Notes: generated by a model not told the origin, from the sequence alone. A stretch of DNA of 64,000 nucleotides from Epiperipatus broadwayi (GCA_028023455.1 JAQFVV010000012.1:3686023-3750022), one strand, 5' to 3'. Positions 23,100 through 37,077 are shown, numbered from the stretch's first letter. Numbers and translations are program-made.

Positions 23100-25630
23100 A
23101 CTTAGTTTTGTCTGTCATGATTGTAAATTTCTATTTAATTTTTTTTTATTCACACTCACATTCATTCTGGTTTCAAGAAAACTCAACTGATATTTCAGTT
23201 AAAAATTATAAGACAGCAGAAAAGAAAAACAAAATATTTCTTGATCTTAAACTCAGAGATAAAAAGATCAACTCACTATGGTGCCTAATGTGTGTTTGTG
23301 AGCAGCCCATTCATTTTCATATACTATATAAATAATGTCATAGTAATAACAGCTGCAATGGCAAGAAAATGTGAAATGGACATTAGGAAATTGCTCTGCT
23401 CATCCTTTCAGGATAATTGATAGGAATGTATTAAGTTTTTAAAAAACTATTCACTTATGAAAAAAAATGTGAAATGTGGATTACATTGAACATTTACAAG
23501 TAAGATATATATTTATGGCAATAACTGAATTAAGCATAACCATAAAACTAAATAATGTATTAGAGATGATAATTTAATTTATTATAGATTTGCATTTGAC
23601 ATCAGCATTGAAACATTACACTTCAATAGGTTTCCCTAGTATTATTATTACTATAAATTTACAATTTCACCTGAGCACATTTTATTGCATGCATGTTCTT
23701 TATTAATAAATATGTTGTGGAATTTAAATTCTTATGGAGATTGTATGTCTAACCTACATTTATAGCTATCAATTATTTTCTTATAGATTGTACTGCTATG
23801 CTGGTTAAGTCTTATTTATATTTATTCCATGAATTGGTTATAGTTTAATTTCTTATAGATTTGCATTTGTTTTCACTGCTAAAATATTACTTAATTTGAT
23901 AAATTTTATAAAATAGTTTGTATACATTTCTTGTATTAAACATAATTATTGTTGAATGATACTTTCTTTTATATTAGATTATTTGTATATTCATCATGCT
24001 TTATACATTAGTTTTACCACTATTTATAAATTTGTACTTAACTTCATCCTTAAAATGTTATTTACTTATATATTCATTGTGCCATGACTTAGGTAGTAAT
24101 TATATTATTTTATAGATTGTTTTCTAAATATATTATTTTCATGTATTTTGTTTTTCATTGTTTATGCAAAATATCAAATTTCTTGATATTTTTTTACAAT
24201 ATTGATATGTAATATGTGACATAATATTATAGGTAAATTACAAATTCTTGAGCACCAATATAGTTTTTCTTACAAAAATGAAATGTTGTATCATAAATAG
24301 GTGACTTAATAACAAATATATTAGAAATGCAGCTTAATATTGTTTTTAAAATCACTTATCTGTTAAAGTATTCTATATATTTTATGAGTAAGTATGTTAA
24401 CCAATATTACTTAATATATATAATAAAAAATATTGATCTTTGTGAGTTTGATACATGTTTGTTATTTGTAATAATAAATAATGTCATTGAAATATTTTAT
24501 TGCTCAGGTGTTCATAAATAGTTTATGCATTGGATATGAGAAACTATAATATTTAGAAACTGTGAAATATAACATATTTTACAAATATGATTTTTAAATT
24601 TTGTTAGCAATCATTTCTATTTTATACTTAATTACATCATCACAATCCTACATTATAAAAAAATACAAATAAGGTTGAGTTATTAACAAGATTGATAAAT
24701 TAGATTATGTAATTATTTTCTACTTACTATTTGATAACATGTTATAGATTCTAAATGACTAAACAAATAAAGATTGTTCATGAAAAGATATCTATTGAGA
24801 CAATGTGGTCTGCAGTTTCCACACTAATAGATAGCTATAGTATAAAGTAATTTGAGGATGGAAAGATATTTATAAATGTAAAATACTCTTGTTGGTTAAA
24901 TAGGTTTTTTCAGTGCAACCACTGGTCAGCCTATGAAGTATCTATTATTACCTGAACCTTTCAACAGATGATTCTTTCAGATTAATATATTAAACTTGAT
25001 ATGATATAATTATGTCATACATTTCCACGTGTTTCTTTTCTATATAGTAGTAATAAATTTATCTAATAAATATTTTTGTCCTGGCCCTCTATAACATCTC
25101 TCATCACCGTGTGTGTATTATCTTTTATTGCAAATAAATCAAGTCAGAGAAAATATAAGATTTCCATTATTTCTTGCACAATCAAATCCCAACTACAAAA
25201 TATTTCATCATATAAAGACAACTTTATATTCTAAAAATAAACATATTAGTAATTTATTATCAGATGTATCAAATAAAATACCCTTCCATATTCACAAAAT
25301 TTAAGATGCAGTTCAATTATCTCATATACAAAATAAACTAATAAATTGAAATTAAGTACTCCAATATAATAATTTTCTATTTAAAATATCTATGCATTTC
25401 ATTATCAAGAGGAATTTTCACTTATACAATGTATGAGGGCCTTTCATATTTGTTCATTAGTCTTTTGTAATATTATTATTTCTGAGTGTTTTATCTGAAC
25501 ATGAATGCACACAATATTACAGGCCCTAACCAATTTATACATGTTTAAATAAATACATCGCTAAAAATATAGCAATCAATAACATATTATTTGCACCAAT
25601 ATTTTTTTCCTGGGTGAAAATTTAATGTAG
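23100..25630. other. Non-coding stretch with nothing recognised
   Basis: A+T-rich sequence with no recognisable coding, RNA or mobile features. Short frames such as 23060-23335 and 24327-24521 show no known motif. Confidence 0.5.
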
Positions 25631-25735
25631 TCAAGCGTTAGTGGTCGAGTGGTCAGCACATCCGCCTTACAAGCAGTTGTCCCGGGTTTGCGGGTTCGCT
25701 TCCCGGCTGATGCTTTGACACATGAAAAAAAAAAA
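25631..25735 (+). mobile_element. tRNA-headed SINE with 8-bp target duplication
   Basis: The head has an A box (TGGTCGAGTGGTC, near 25641) and a B box (GGGTTCGCTTCCC, near 25692), the internal RNA polymerase III promoter of tRNA genes. A tRNA-like anticodon arm (CCGCCTTACAAGC) lies between. It ends TTTGACACATG followed by an A-run. TAATGTAG flanks both sides (25623-25630 and 25736-25743). Unlike a tRNA gene, the acceptor arm is extended: TCAAGCGTTAG at the start pairs with CTGATGCTTTGA at the end. It is not expected to be a functional tRNA. Confidence 0.85.
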
Positions 25736-26296
25736 TAATGTAGTTATAATATGTTAAATAATTTCAGAATTTTGCAGAAGTTTTGATATTTCATATATAT
25801 ATAGTTGATGACTAAAATAATGAATATAAATTGCTTAAGAATAAAATCATTTAACATAAGTATATTTACTTTAAATGTATTACAAGAACATATTATAAAA
25901 ATTAAAAAGTTTGTTTAAAGAGTTAACAATAAATCAGCATCATTGGGATAATGTAGGCAAATAGATTATATATATATATTATCCAATAAAAAATACGCGT
26001 GCTTTGATAAAAATTATTTTATCAAAATACAATAGTAGCAGTATAATCATAATGAATCATAGTTGTCATCATGCCAGTCTTATTGTACGACATATCAAAC
26101 ATGAAGAATATATTTATATTATTTAAGGAAGAGAATATTCTTGAATATACACAACGCAGAATATTTAAAAGAATAGTTTAAATATAATTTTTAACATTTT
26201 TGTTTTTACTGTAAGCAGTTCGGTAATCTTCACATTAATATTATTTTAATCAATTAGTGGTAATATAATTTAAAAATTAAAAAAAAACAGTAGTTT

Positions 26297-26389
26297 TTTT
26301 TTTTTCTCATGTGTCATAGCACAGCCGGGAAGCGAACCCGCTAATCCGGGACAACTGCAAAGCAGCTGTCGATGACCTTTCGACCACCA
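26297..26389 (-). mobile_element. tRNA-headed SINE, inverted relative to 25631
   Basis: On the minus strand it reads TTGGTGGTCGAAAGGTC (degenerate A box), then GCGGGTTCGCTTCCCGGC (B box region), TGCTATGACACATGAG and an A-run. It is flanked by AGTAGTTT at 26289-26296 and 26390-26397, an 8-bp target duplication. Same family as 25631, in opposite orientation. Confidence 0.85.
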
Positions 26390-26397
26390 AGTAGTTT

Positions 26398-28882
26398 GTA
26401 TATAATGTCTGTGCTTTATCTAGAAGTTCAAGTATTTGACCTTAATAAACTAGAACGAAGACTCCGACAACCAACTTAAGACTCAATTATATAAAATTTA
26501 TCCATATTAATATATAAAATTTTCTATTTTATATAAATCATTTTAATTGTGTTAAATTTACTATTTAATAATATATTTAAAAATGATTTAAAAAGCTACA
26601 TATTTGTCATAATGACGATATTATTTTTATTATTATTAGTTTTAAAACAACTAGTCAGCTGTTGCACTCTTCTTTTAAGCTGATCTGCAACTTTATATAT
26701 TTATTTTTTATTTCTAAATGCAGCAGATGTTTAAAAAGATACTTATTATTTTTTTTATTATTAAATATATACAGAGAATAGCGTTCTTATATAACAAACA
26801 GTTTGCATTATTAGATTTTTATTAACTTTATCAGTATTTTTTTTAAAAATAATAATAAAAACACACATATATGAATGTTTGACAATATAAGTTTTAATGA
26901 CTTACTTTAAAATATAATACTGGATGTTGTAATACTCAACATTACAAACTATAATGCAAACACCCAGAATATGAAAACGTTTAAAATTTATTTCAATGAT
27001 GATGATTTTTTTTTTTATTAATTAAGCACAATATTATTTAGAGGAATTTTTTATAGCCGACAAATATCAAATATATAATCACATTTATAACATTTAAACT
27101 TATAAATCTTTTTAAATCTAAGTTTCTATAATTGTTTAGACCTCATTAGTCTACACTCTTACTTTTTTTTAATATATCAAGATTATTTTTGTTGTTCTAT
27201 ATATTACTTATACTTTACCAAACATATTTCTTCCAAAGAGTAAGCTTGTGGTTTATGGCCTGTAGAGGTCCCTACTATCGCATTTTATACGCATGTGCTT
27301 GAGGCTACAGATTTAATAAATATTACAAACATATTTTTATTTTTTTTCCTATTATCTCAAATCTTTTTTTATCATTTTAATGACATTTTTAATTAAAAAC
27401 TTTTAAAGGAAATATATTTTCACATTTCTTCCGTTCCACATTGCAAGAGTTTTCATTTTTTATATTTTCTTTTTTCAATGTTCTTGTTTTTGATTCTTAA
27501 TTTAGCATTATTATTTAGATTTACTTTTTATAAGTAGTTTTTAGGTTAGTTTTTTTCTTTTCATTATGAAATTACAAATATCACATTTATTGCTCCTTTT
27601 TTTCTGATACTATCAAATTTTCAAAATTATAAAACTTTCCTTTTCTAAGTTGAATACACATTTAACATATCACAATTTTAGCTTATATTTAGTAAATGTT
27701 AATGTATTTTTTAAATTGTTTAGCTTCTTTTAGAATAGCAATATCATTTCCAACAACATGGCATTAAATAATGTGTTGTTGTTTTTTAATTAAAATATAA
27801 ACACTTTTATTCTCTGTATATAATCCTCCACTTGCCATGTTTTTCACCTGTATTTAAATTAAGATTGAATAAACATTAATTTGTAATTACTTCAACATGA
27901 AAGATTTTGCTAAGAAAAAGTGTTAAAACCAATATGGCCATTTGTTGAGAAATTTTGCTACTTTTTTTTTAATGGCAACATTGTGAACTAATGTATATTG
28001 ATTTATTAATTTAAAAAAAAAAATCTGAATAAGGTAGTATTTTTGAATAAATGGCAAAGTTAAAATAATTTATTGTGACCTTCACATGCTTGATGGATTT
28101 TGTTCATTGTTGCAAGTTTACTTTAAGAGAGTTTTGGAAGAAAAAAAAGATTGATATTTTATATAGTTAATTAAAAATTCATCATTCGTTTTAGACATAT
28201 TTGTATAATAATTATTAACAACCAAAAGTATATATGATTATATTTTATATTGGATGCATATATTTTATTTTTAAAAATAGAAATTAATAAATTTTATCAT
28301 AATAATTATGAAACTGATCAATAAACATCACTAGTGACACTATGTTATATTATGCTGATATAATCTAAAATTTATAAAGCAGCTTTAATATTTTAAACAA
28401 ATTTTATACACTTATCAAAGAGTAACATTTATTCTTTGAATTTTAAAAATGAATTTCATTTAAATAACATTTAATTGATTTTTTGAAATCACTCTGCTTA
28501 AATATTTACTGCTGATCATTTAAGAGGAAAAACTTTATTTGTTCTCAGTTTTTTATTATTTTTTTAAATATTTGTGAAGTTTGAATGGGATTTTTTAGAA
28601 TGTTTTTTATTTGTAAATATAAATTTCTAACAAATCAAGTTTTATTGAATTCTAATACAGAATAATGGTTTAAAACTAAAATCAAATGTTGAATGATTAC
28701 AAATAATGTCAGTAAAGAAAACAATATAAATGTCAATCCTGGAAGATTGATATTTTTTTAATAAACTTGATTTTTTTAAAAAAAAAATGCTGATTTATAT
28801 CCAATAAAAATAGCCATTCAATATTGGTCAGTAAATGGGTATTTAGATATTTTAAATAAATAATAAAACTAGAATGAAAAAT
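26398..28882. other. Non-coding stretch with nothing recognised
   Basis: Very A+T-rich with homopolymer runs. No gene, RNA or element was recognised. Confidence 0.5.
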
Positions 28883-29213
28883 TAAAACAGGCAAAACTTT
28901 TCATACAGTAGTGCCACTCAGTTCAAGCCAAAGTAATCAATGGATGCCAGAAGGCTTGTGCATAAAATTCCCATCTAGTGCCTACTCATGCCAGAGTAAT
29001 CAATGGATGTCAGAAACCTTGTGCATAAAATCCCTATTTAGTGCCTACTCATGAATATTGGATGAGTAGGCATTAGATAGGGATTTTATGCACAAGCCTT
29101 CTGGCATCCATTGATTACTCTGGCTTGCACTGAGTGGCACTACTGTATGGAGAGTTTTGCCTGTTTTAGCAAGAGTTATGAGCAAGCATAACAAATTGTG
29201 ATCTTGTGATGTT
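28883..29213. mobile_element. Truncated relative of the 10151-11220 ribozyme element
   Basis: The left end AACAGGCAAAACTTTTCATA, with CAGTAGTGCCAC following, matches the ends of the 10-kb element, and its inverse lies at about 29130-29169. Both arms continue through GTAATCAATGGATG and GCTTGTGCATAAAAT to TAGTGCCTACTCAT. There the arms meet and the ribozyme-bearing part is missing. Downstream of the right arm, AACAAATTGTGATCTTGTGATG continues the family sequence. A small internal duplication is also present (CCAGAGTAATCAATGGATG). Confidence 0.75.
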
Positions 29214-29407
29214 TAGAATAAAAAATTGTTCAAATATTAATTACCATGCCTGGTGAGTTCTATTTTCTTTTTTATTATTTGTCTATGAGAACTATTTTTT
29301 AAAAAAAACCTTTTTTAGCAAGAACTATTTAAAAGCCATTTACTTTTATATCTATATAAAATGTATGAAATAAAATTCAATGCTTCTTAGTTCAATTTGA
29401 ACTTTAA

Positions 29408-30220
29408 CCTTTTGACTGTTTCTCTTCTTAATCATAATTATATAATTCGTTTTTAATCGATAAATTTGACATCTTAAATGCTTAGTTTTGGACTACGTTT
29501 ACGGTTTCCATTTTTAGACAAAAAGTTTTATAATATACTGCCATCTATTGAATTATTTTACAAGTAAAAAATCAATTAATTGATGATTTATGTCAAACAA
29601 AAACTAAGCACTGCCTTTTCACATCTTTTCTTGAATCTTATTGGCTGTTGAAATTTTGTAAACAAAAGAAAATGGAAAAGCTCCGCCTTCTCATCATCTT
29701 TTCTTGAATCTTATTGGCTGTTAAAATTTTTATATGGCTGCCAAAAATTAAAAATTCTGACACTTTTGTTTTATTTTGAAAATGATAAGCGAGTGTTTTA
29801 GAGCATTTTAAAAATATTTTTTGATGAAATACAAATAAAATACAAATTATTTTCATATAATATGTCAAAAATAAATATTATTTTACAAAAATAGTTACGA
29901 TTTTAGCAAGAATTATTTATTTATTGCAAAGTCGGGAAAAAAAAATCATAACGTGAAATTATGATTGCCGTTTCTTTTCATGTCAACCGTAACAAATATT
30001 TTTAAAATTAAAAATCAAAATGTATTTTTGAACAAACTTTCGTTTATTTTTATAATGTGAGAAATTACTAATATACTTTTTAAAAACGAAACTAAAGTGA
30101 ATATATTTAAAAAAACGGTCAATAACTTTTGAAAAATTGATACATTATTTTGTGCATCGGCTAATTAAAAGCTTTGAGTGATACCACCAGCAGCGAATGA
30201 ACAATTGGACAGTTAAAGGG
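29408..30220. mobile_element. piggyBac-like non-autonomous element, 813 bp
   Basis: It begins CCTTTTGACTGT after TTAA (29404-29407) and ends ACAGTTAAAGGG before TTAA (30221-30224). TTAA target duplication and CCCTTT-type termini are the hallmark of the piggyBac superfamily. The interior lacks a transposase frame. It includes a direct repeat, TTTTCTTGAATCTTATTGGC, near 29626 and again near 29698. Superfamily assignment follows from termini and target site only. Confidence 0.7.
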
Positions 30221-30417
30221 TTAATATTGCTAAAAGAAAGATTAATTTTATCAATGTAAATTTATAGTTTAGAATTATTAAGCAAAGTTGATTTTCTAAC
30301 TAAATATCATTTATATATAAAAAAATGGAATTTAAAAAAGATATAAAATTATTACAAATATATTTTATTTTATTTATTTATATTTTGTCTAAATCGCATG
30401 TTGTTAATAAATTGGTA

Positions 30418-30692
30418 ATAAATGAAAGTTTGCTAGTCTTTCACATGCACGATTGTCTCTCAGACAGCCAATCAGATTTTAAACAGCTGTAATAAGAACG
30501 ATCAGGCTTTGACAACATGACAGAAATTTTGATAAGAAAAGTTAAGTTGAGAAAAGGTTGGTATCATCCTTTTCTTATCAAAATCTCTGTCATGTTGTCG
30601 AAGCCTGATCATTTTTAAGACAGCTGTTTAAAATCTGATTGGCTGTCTGAGAGACAATTGTGCATGTGAAAGACTAGCAAACTTTCATTTAT
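30418..30692. repeat. MITE-like palindrome, about 275 bp
   Basis: ATAAATGAAAGTTTGCTAGT at the left and its inverse at the right bound arms that pair almost completely, including GACAGCCAATCAGATTTTA and CATGACAGAAATTTTGATAA with their inverses. The centre is near 30555. No frame is present and no clear target duplication was seen. Confidence 0.8.
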
Positions 30693-33600
30693 AACCTATT
30701 TATTTATTTATATATATTTGAAAAATAACTTATTTTAATAAATAATTTAAAAAAATACTATATAAATTTATTTATAAAGAAGAGGTTTTTTTTTCTAATT
30801 TTACAGTATTTGTTCTATTAAACAAAAATCGGAAAAAAACATTATTTAATTTTTAGATAATTCATTCTATCCTTAGTTTTTTAAATAATAAAATATTAAT
30901 TTTATTAACTATAAAATTTCTAATTATAGTAAATTATGCTTCATTAAATGTTTTTGCGATTTAATAGATGTAATATTTAATTAAATTTTATCATAGATGT
31001 GTGTTTATACTGTTTATACTTATTGAAAATAATATATATATATATATATATATAACCAGGTCCATTTAAAAGAAGTTGTTTAATTGGGTTTAAACCTTAT
31101 TTAACAATTGTAAATTTTACATTTTTAATATGCGAATGGACTGGCTCATCAAGCAGAGGGGAGGATACCATTAGTAGCAGAGCGATCAATGATACCCATG
31201 GTCAGACTGAGCTATGCAAATCATAACACGATCACATTTCCATACCGTGGTCCACCTCAACTGCTAGATTCAAACACCTGCCATCTAAAGCATTTTATTT
31301 GTTTAAAGGTAAACCTCAAGTGCCAGCTAATTCTAATTCATAATTAGCATGACTGGATGACAGGCACATAATCCAGCACTTGAAATATCCCATGACTAGC
31401 TCACACTCTGTCTCATGTCCAGCATATTTATTTAACACAAAATAACTCTACACTAATTTAATGATGACACAGTGACAAGAGAGAAAGAAAAAATAGACAA
31501 AATAACAATTAAAGAAAACATTAATATTTAATTATTTAAGCAAACATATATTTAATATAATATAAAATAATAAATTTTACTTAAGAAAAATATAAATGAC
31601 TTTAGGTTATAGTTATAATAGTCCATTAATTAAAGTTCATTCATTTAAAATACAGAGTCTAGACTGTGATCAGAATATATTTTAAAATATCTTTACCTAG
31701 GTTTTTATGATTGTCAGTTTCCAACCAGTTGGCATTTTGGCCTCCATCAATGGTTAAAAGGCTTGTTCTCCATTCTCTGTACTGACAATAAGAGAGAGAG
31801 TTGTGGCAGCATTTACTTACAATCTGGGTATTGTTTTGGACATTGGTTCAGATGAGGTTAACTTAATTTTCTTTTTGTTGAGTGTATTTGGGACCTGAAG
31901 CCCAGCTGAATATCCTAAAGATTTCTATCAATGCATGTTACTAGATCTATGGCTTTTGCATAAATGTTGACCACAGCCGCAATTGCACTTACAGTTTTTG
32001 AATATCTGGATCTCTGGTTGTTTGGATTTTGCATTCTGTCCAAACTGAATAATAATTGAACCAATGAATGATCTAGCAGATTGCAGCACTGACTGTATAG
32101 CAATAACACCAATCTGACTAATAACAAATTGACAACTGGAATAACTTGATCACAAAATGCAGACCAGACTGTATAACAATAGAGAGAGAGCAACTTTATA
32201 CCCTTTTTTCTCTCCTATTGTTTTAATTTCTGTTTGTTATTTTAATTTTAATCTTAACTTTAAATCTGCCTTTTAATTAATTTTACATTTCTTTAATTAA
32301 TTGATATTTACATGTGCCTTAATCTTAATCTGTTCAGAGTCATCTAAATGATCTTGTTAAGATAGTTTAGTTGTTTTTTTAAATAAATACAATTTAATCA
32401 GTAATCTTATAAACTAATTAATTACATTTTTCAAAGTTTTACAAACATTTTATTTTTAGAGACTAAATTTTAGTCCAATTTCACATTGGCTTACTTTATA
32501 CATTATAAAAGTTTTTTCTTTACAAAGAGAGAGAAAAAGGAAAGATACCCTCCACCCCCACTTGCTAAGAAGTTTTCTTCTAAAAGAAAATATAATGCAG
32601 GATTTTTGTTTTTGCAAAATTTCATTTTAAAACTCTTATATATAATAAAATTATTTTAAATAAATAAATAAATTATGAAACATGTAATAATATTCAGTAG
32701 CGGTACAATATATATATATATGTGTGTGTGTGTGTGTTAAAAATAAGTATGATCCAATACTATTTATGATTTTAATGTCAACAATAAGGTTTAGAATTAA
32801 GTATCAAAGGGCATGGAGAGAATTAATATATGTTGTCATTTTATGACATTTGAAGCAGCAAAGTTACAAAATCAATTTTTTATTCTATCTTAGCAGGTTG
32901 TTAGTTACAGTTGGATATAATGATGGTTTGCCTAACATAAATTATAGTTACTCAATATTAAAATGTATAAATTAAATGAAGTTAACTATTTATTTTTTAT
33001 TTACCAACAGTCTTTAAATCTAAAATTAATCTATTCCAAAAGTAGGTTATTTTATTAGTCAAAACATTTTAAATTACCATTTTTATTGTTGTGCACTTTA
33101 TTATATTTAAAACATTAGTTCTGTATGATTTTGCACAATGGTAGATGGACAGACTTCAAGAACCATGAACTGTAAATAAGTTCTGTAATACTTAGTGCTC
33201 AATTTTTTTAAGAACTTCGGAGCAATATACTAGTTGAATATTTTTAATACAGTTTAATGGTTTTGCATATAATAATTTTAAAATTAGTAACGTTTATTTT
33301 TTCATTATTATTTTATTTTGAAATTGAATTACTATTGAATTTTAAACAGTACAATAAAGTTGAAAAAAATATTTTTCTTGAATTTTGAAAATATATATTG
33401 CAGTAAATTTGTAAAATTACAATCAATAATTGTTAGAAAAGATGATTTATATATTTATCAACAAATTGTTTCGTAAAAGTAAAAGGTCATCATTGCTTTG
33501 TTTTAAATAACTATGTTTATATATATTATGTAAGATCCTTTTCTGTACTTTTACTCTAGGGTACACTTTTTAAAACTTTTCCATTTTTGTGTATTATATG

Positions 33601-34244
33601 AAACACATTTTACATATTAAAAAAGTATTTTTTTTATAAAATATTCAACTTATTACCATATAGAATATTTTCTTATAGTAACAGTTTCCTACTTCTTTAC
33701 CATTTGCTGAAAGAACAATATTTTGTGTTCTTTCTCTTATATTTTTTATACCAATAGATAATCAATATTTGAATCACACGATGATATTTTACTTCTAGAA
33801 TATTGCTCTAATTACATATTTATAACATTAGTATCTTTTAATAATCCTATACATTTTTAAAAGTATTTTAAATAAACATCAACTTCATCTATTCATTGGT
33901 ATAAAAAAATAATGGTATAAATATTTCACATCATTCTATATTTGATTTATTTCAGTGTTTTGAAAACTGGCTAAAAAGAGGTATAAAGGCAATGGTTCAG
34001 TGCACTTTCATCCAGAAGATTCATAGCACTCATGAGCTGCAGCATACATTGTATAACTTATATGGAATGCTAATTTATGCAAATTAAAAATTTGCATATT
34101 CTATTTTTTTTGACACAAATACTATTTTTGTTTTTATTGTTTGCATGGGAATTGTTAGAAATAAATCTTACCTTTCATTTTTTGTCATCAATGCAAATTA
34201 TCTTAACATTTACTGGGTCAAAAATGTAACCAAGACTGTTGTTC
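30693..34244. other. Non-coding stretch; two G+C-richer islands of unknown nature
   Basis: Mostly A+T-rich. Two islands stand out, at about 31125-31440 and 31730-32200. The second has a 92-residue minus-strand frame (31915-32193) with no motif I recognise. They may be old repeat relics. A (TA)n(TG)n microsatellite lies at about 32709-32738. Nothing else was recognised. Confidence 0.45.
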
Positions 34245-34560
34245 ATGTTCCAAGAAGATAGATCTATATTCAGAATTGTTTTTCACATGTTTGTATAAAT
34301 ACTCATGTTGTGAGATTCTTGTGGGTTTTTGCATGAGAGTTAGGATGAGGATAAACAGTCTATTAAACAATATAAAAGATAATATATCTCAGGATCAACC
34401 TCCCAGATTGTTTATAAAATTGAATGCAGTAATGATTTTTGAAGAACTGTATACTATGGGGAGTCTCATACAAACCACCAGAATCTCACAACACAACTAC
34501 TTATACAAACTTGTAGAAAATGATTCTAAATATAAATATATCTTCTTATAGTACGAATAA
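34245..34560. repeat. MITE-like palindrome, about 315 bp
   Basis: GTTGTGAGATTCTTGTGG on the left pairs with CCACCAGAATCTCACAAC on the right. Flanking TTTGTATAA and AAGAAGAT stretches pair as well. Arms of about 110 bp surround a central segment of about 110 bp. The plus-strand open frame 34276-34551 runs through it and is incidental. Confidence 0.75.
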
Positions 34561-35838
34561 CCCTATGGTCACACTTTCAAACAGATAAATTGATATGATT
34601 ATCTGTACAGAATGTGATGACAGAAAGATAAAGGTACAGAGACATGGTTTATTTTTAACATTTCTTATGCAATCAATAAAAAAGAAAATGGTGTTCAATT
34701 ACCTAAAAAATATAATATTTAAACCACCAATTAACATAAATTAGCATTTCATATAAATTATACAACATATTCTTTTTAGATTTTACTGTAATCAATAAAT
34801 CCTAAAAGATAAATAATGTCATTGCCATTTTTTTATTATTTTTTAGCAATATGCGATTATAATAAATATCTCAAAAAATCTTAACTCCATTATTAGATAA
34901 ATAAAAAGTGTATCACTCTTTTATATTTTTACTAAAGGCAGTATTTTTAATTGTCTTAGGCTTAATGAATTAAAAGAAAAAATTATGAGAGGAAATGTAA
35001 ACTTATAATTGAACCATTAAAATATCTTTGATAAATAACATTGTCATTAAACTGCTAAAACTTGTTTTGTTTTTTTTCTGTATTCTTTATTTCTAGGGGG
35101 GGGGGTATTATTTTTAATTGTGGTAGGCTTTCCTTACCTTCAAAAAAATAATATTTAAGAGAGAAAAAATATTTTAAATTTAATTTAAAATTACAAAAAA
35201 TTAGCACTGTGAAAGTGATAAAAAAATTCTGATGAATAACATTACATCAACCTATTAAAACGTTTTTTTCCTGCAGTATTGTTCTTACGATTTCTGAACA
35301 TTTTTTTTAAAAACTCAAATGTAAAATTTAACATGCAATATTTAAGAAATTTTCTTTTTTAATTTAAATTATATTTCAATTAAAATACTGTATGAACCTA
35401 AACATATATGAAAGCTATTGATGAACTTTAATTGAATACTCACTTGGCATTGGCAGTAAGTAAATAACCTTATGTATCTTTCAATAGCATCTATATTCCA
35501 GTTTTGTTAATTAATGAAATAAATTTTTAAATTAATACATGATATAATCTGCTTCAAATTATTTTCATGGACTATATCTTAAATTATAAATTGATAACAA
35601 TCCACACAAATCACTGTTTGCTACTTTTTGAATTTGTTTTGATTCATATTTAATTCAGAGTGCATACTTAGCGTTGGTAAGTCAAAATGTATGTTTAAAA
35701 GATTAAGTTTGATGAAACATTACTGAAATATAGATTTTTAAATTTATATTATTACAGAATTATAAAGAGTTATGTATTTTTATGGTAATTGTTTTCCAAA
35801 TGTTGTTTTATAAATGAAGTAATTTGTCAGTTTATTAT
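34561..35838. other. Non-coding stretch with nothing recognised
   Basis: A+T-rich. A run of ten G at 35096-35105 is the only unusual item. Confidence 0.5.
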
Positions 35839-36136
35839 TACCGTATTACTTCGAATATAAGATGCACTTTTTTTTTCAAATTTTGAACCCTAAATTTGAA
35901 GTGAAAATTTTCAACATTTCTTTCTGTGGATCTTTGTTTTAAACTATACATGCATATATTATTATGATTATTTCCTGTGTAGAATAGCATCATAAATATT
36001 TTTAATCAATATTTTTTGGATTAATTTTGTAAATGGCTATAACTCTTTCTCAAACCACTACTTTTAATATTATTTTGCCAATTTTATTATTATTTTATCA
36101 CAAGAACTTTACCAAACAATCTTTAGAATATAAATG

Positions 36137-37006
36137 CACCTGGGTCTCATTTTATGCGATAGATAGGTTCCTCAGAAAACATATGCAAACGAAATTAAAT
36201 AGACGTAACTTACATTGAAAAAGGGGGGATGCGGTCTGTGATTTTTCAAAATTCACGTAAAAGCAAAGCACCAATGTAAAATTACTTTGAAATTCGCGCA
36301 AAAAAAAAAAAATAAGGAAATAAAATATGACTAATAAATAATTTCAAATTTAAAAAAAACTGATACAGGACAAACTTTTTTTAACTATAATATTTAATTT
36401 TATTCAAAATAATATATTTTTATGCATAATTTACAGTACAGTAATTTACATTTTTTTTTATACATGTTTTAATTATTATGATTTTCTGGTGACAATGTAA
36501 TTAGTAAATTAATCTTTGAGACGATGATTTTATTAATTGTTTATGAAGCTTGCAATATCTAGACATACAACCATTTAGTTCTCGTTGGAATTTAAGAGCA
36601 CGTTAATGATTAGTGTCATTAATAAGAAAATAATAATTGATTATGTTCTTTTTTAAAAAGCAAAAACATAATGTGATTTAAAATGCAAAAGTAACATGCA
36701 CAATGTTTGAACAAATTTACATTATAATCTTGTAAAATTTAATATGTGTATACATAAAATGTGCAAATCATGATTTTAATTTCATTATTGCATAAAATCT
36801 TACTATTATAAAGCACTGAAAATATTAAAATTACTAAGATGAAAGTCGAATTCCAATAATGTGCTGTTGCTTTCAATATAATGTAAGTGCGCAAAATTTA
36901 TTATTTAAAGTAACAGCGCATTATCGGAAATCGACTTCCGGTGAAACGCAAATCGCGTAACTTCAAAATCGTATTAAATAAGTCCGCGTAAAAAGAGACC
37001 CAGGTG
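36137..37006. mobile_element. Nested TIR element, 870 bp
   Basis: It starts CACCTGGGTCTCATTTTATG and ends CGCGTAAAAAGAGACCCAGG plus TG, giving inverted termini of about 22 bp with mismatches. It lies wholly inside the 35841-38075 element. No clear target duplication was visible. A plus-strand frame crossing the left end is incidental. Confidence 0.65.
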
Positions 37007-37077
37007 TATATAAAATTTATTAAGTGCAAGCAGATGATAACATTGTACTAACATAAAAGCTAAAATGTTCAAAATAT

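Noticed and set aside
25640-25710. Functional tRNA gene
   Set aside because: Box A and box B are present, but the acceptor arm is extended and altered, an A-rich tail and 8-bp target duplication are present, and sister copies show it is a SINE.
31915-32193. 92-residue minus-strand frame in a G+C-richer island
   Set aside because: No recognisable motif or splice context; probably repeat-derived, but I could not assign it.
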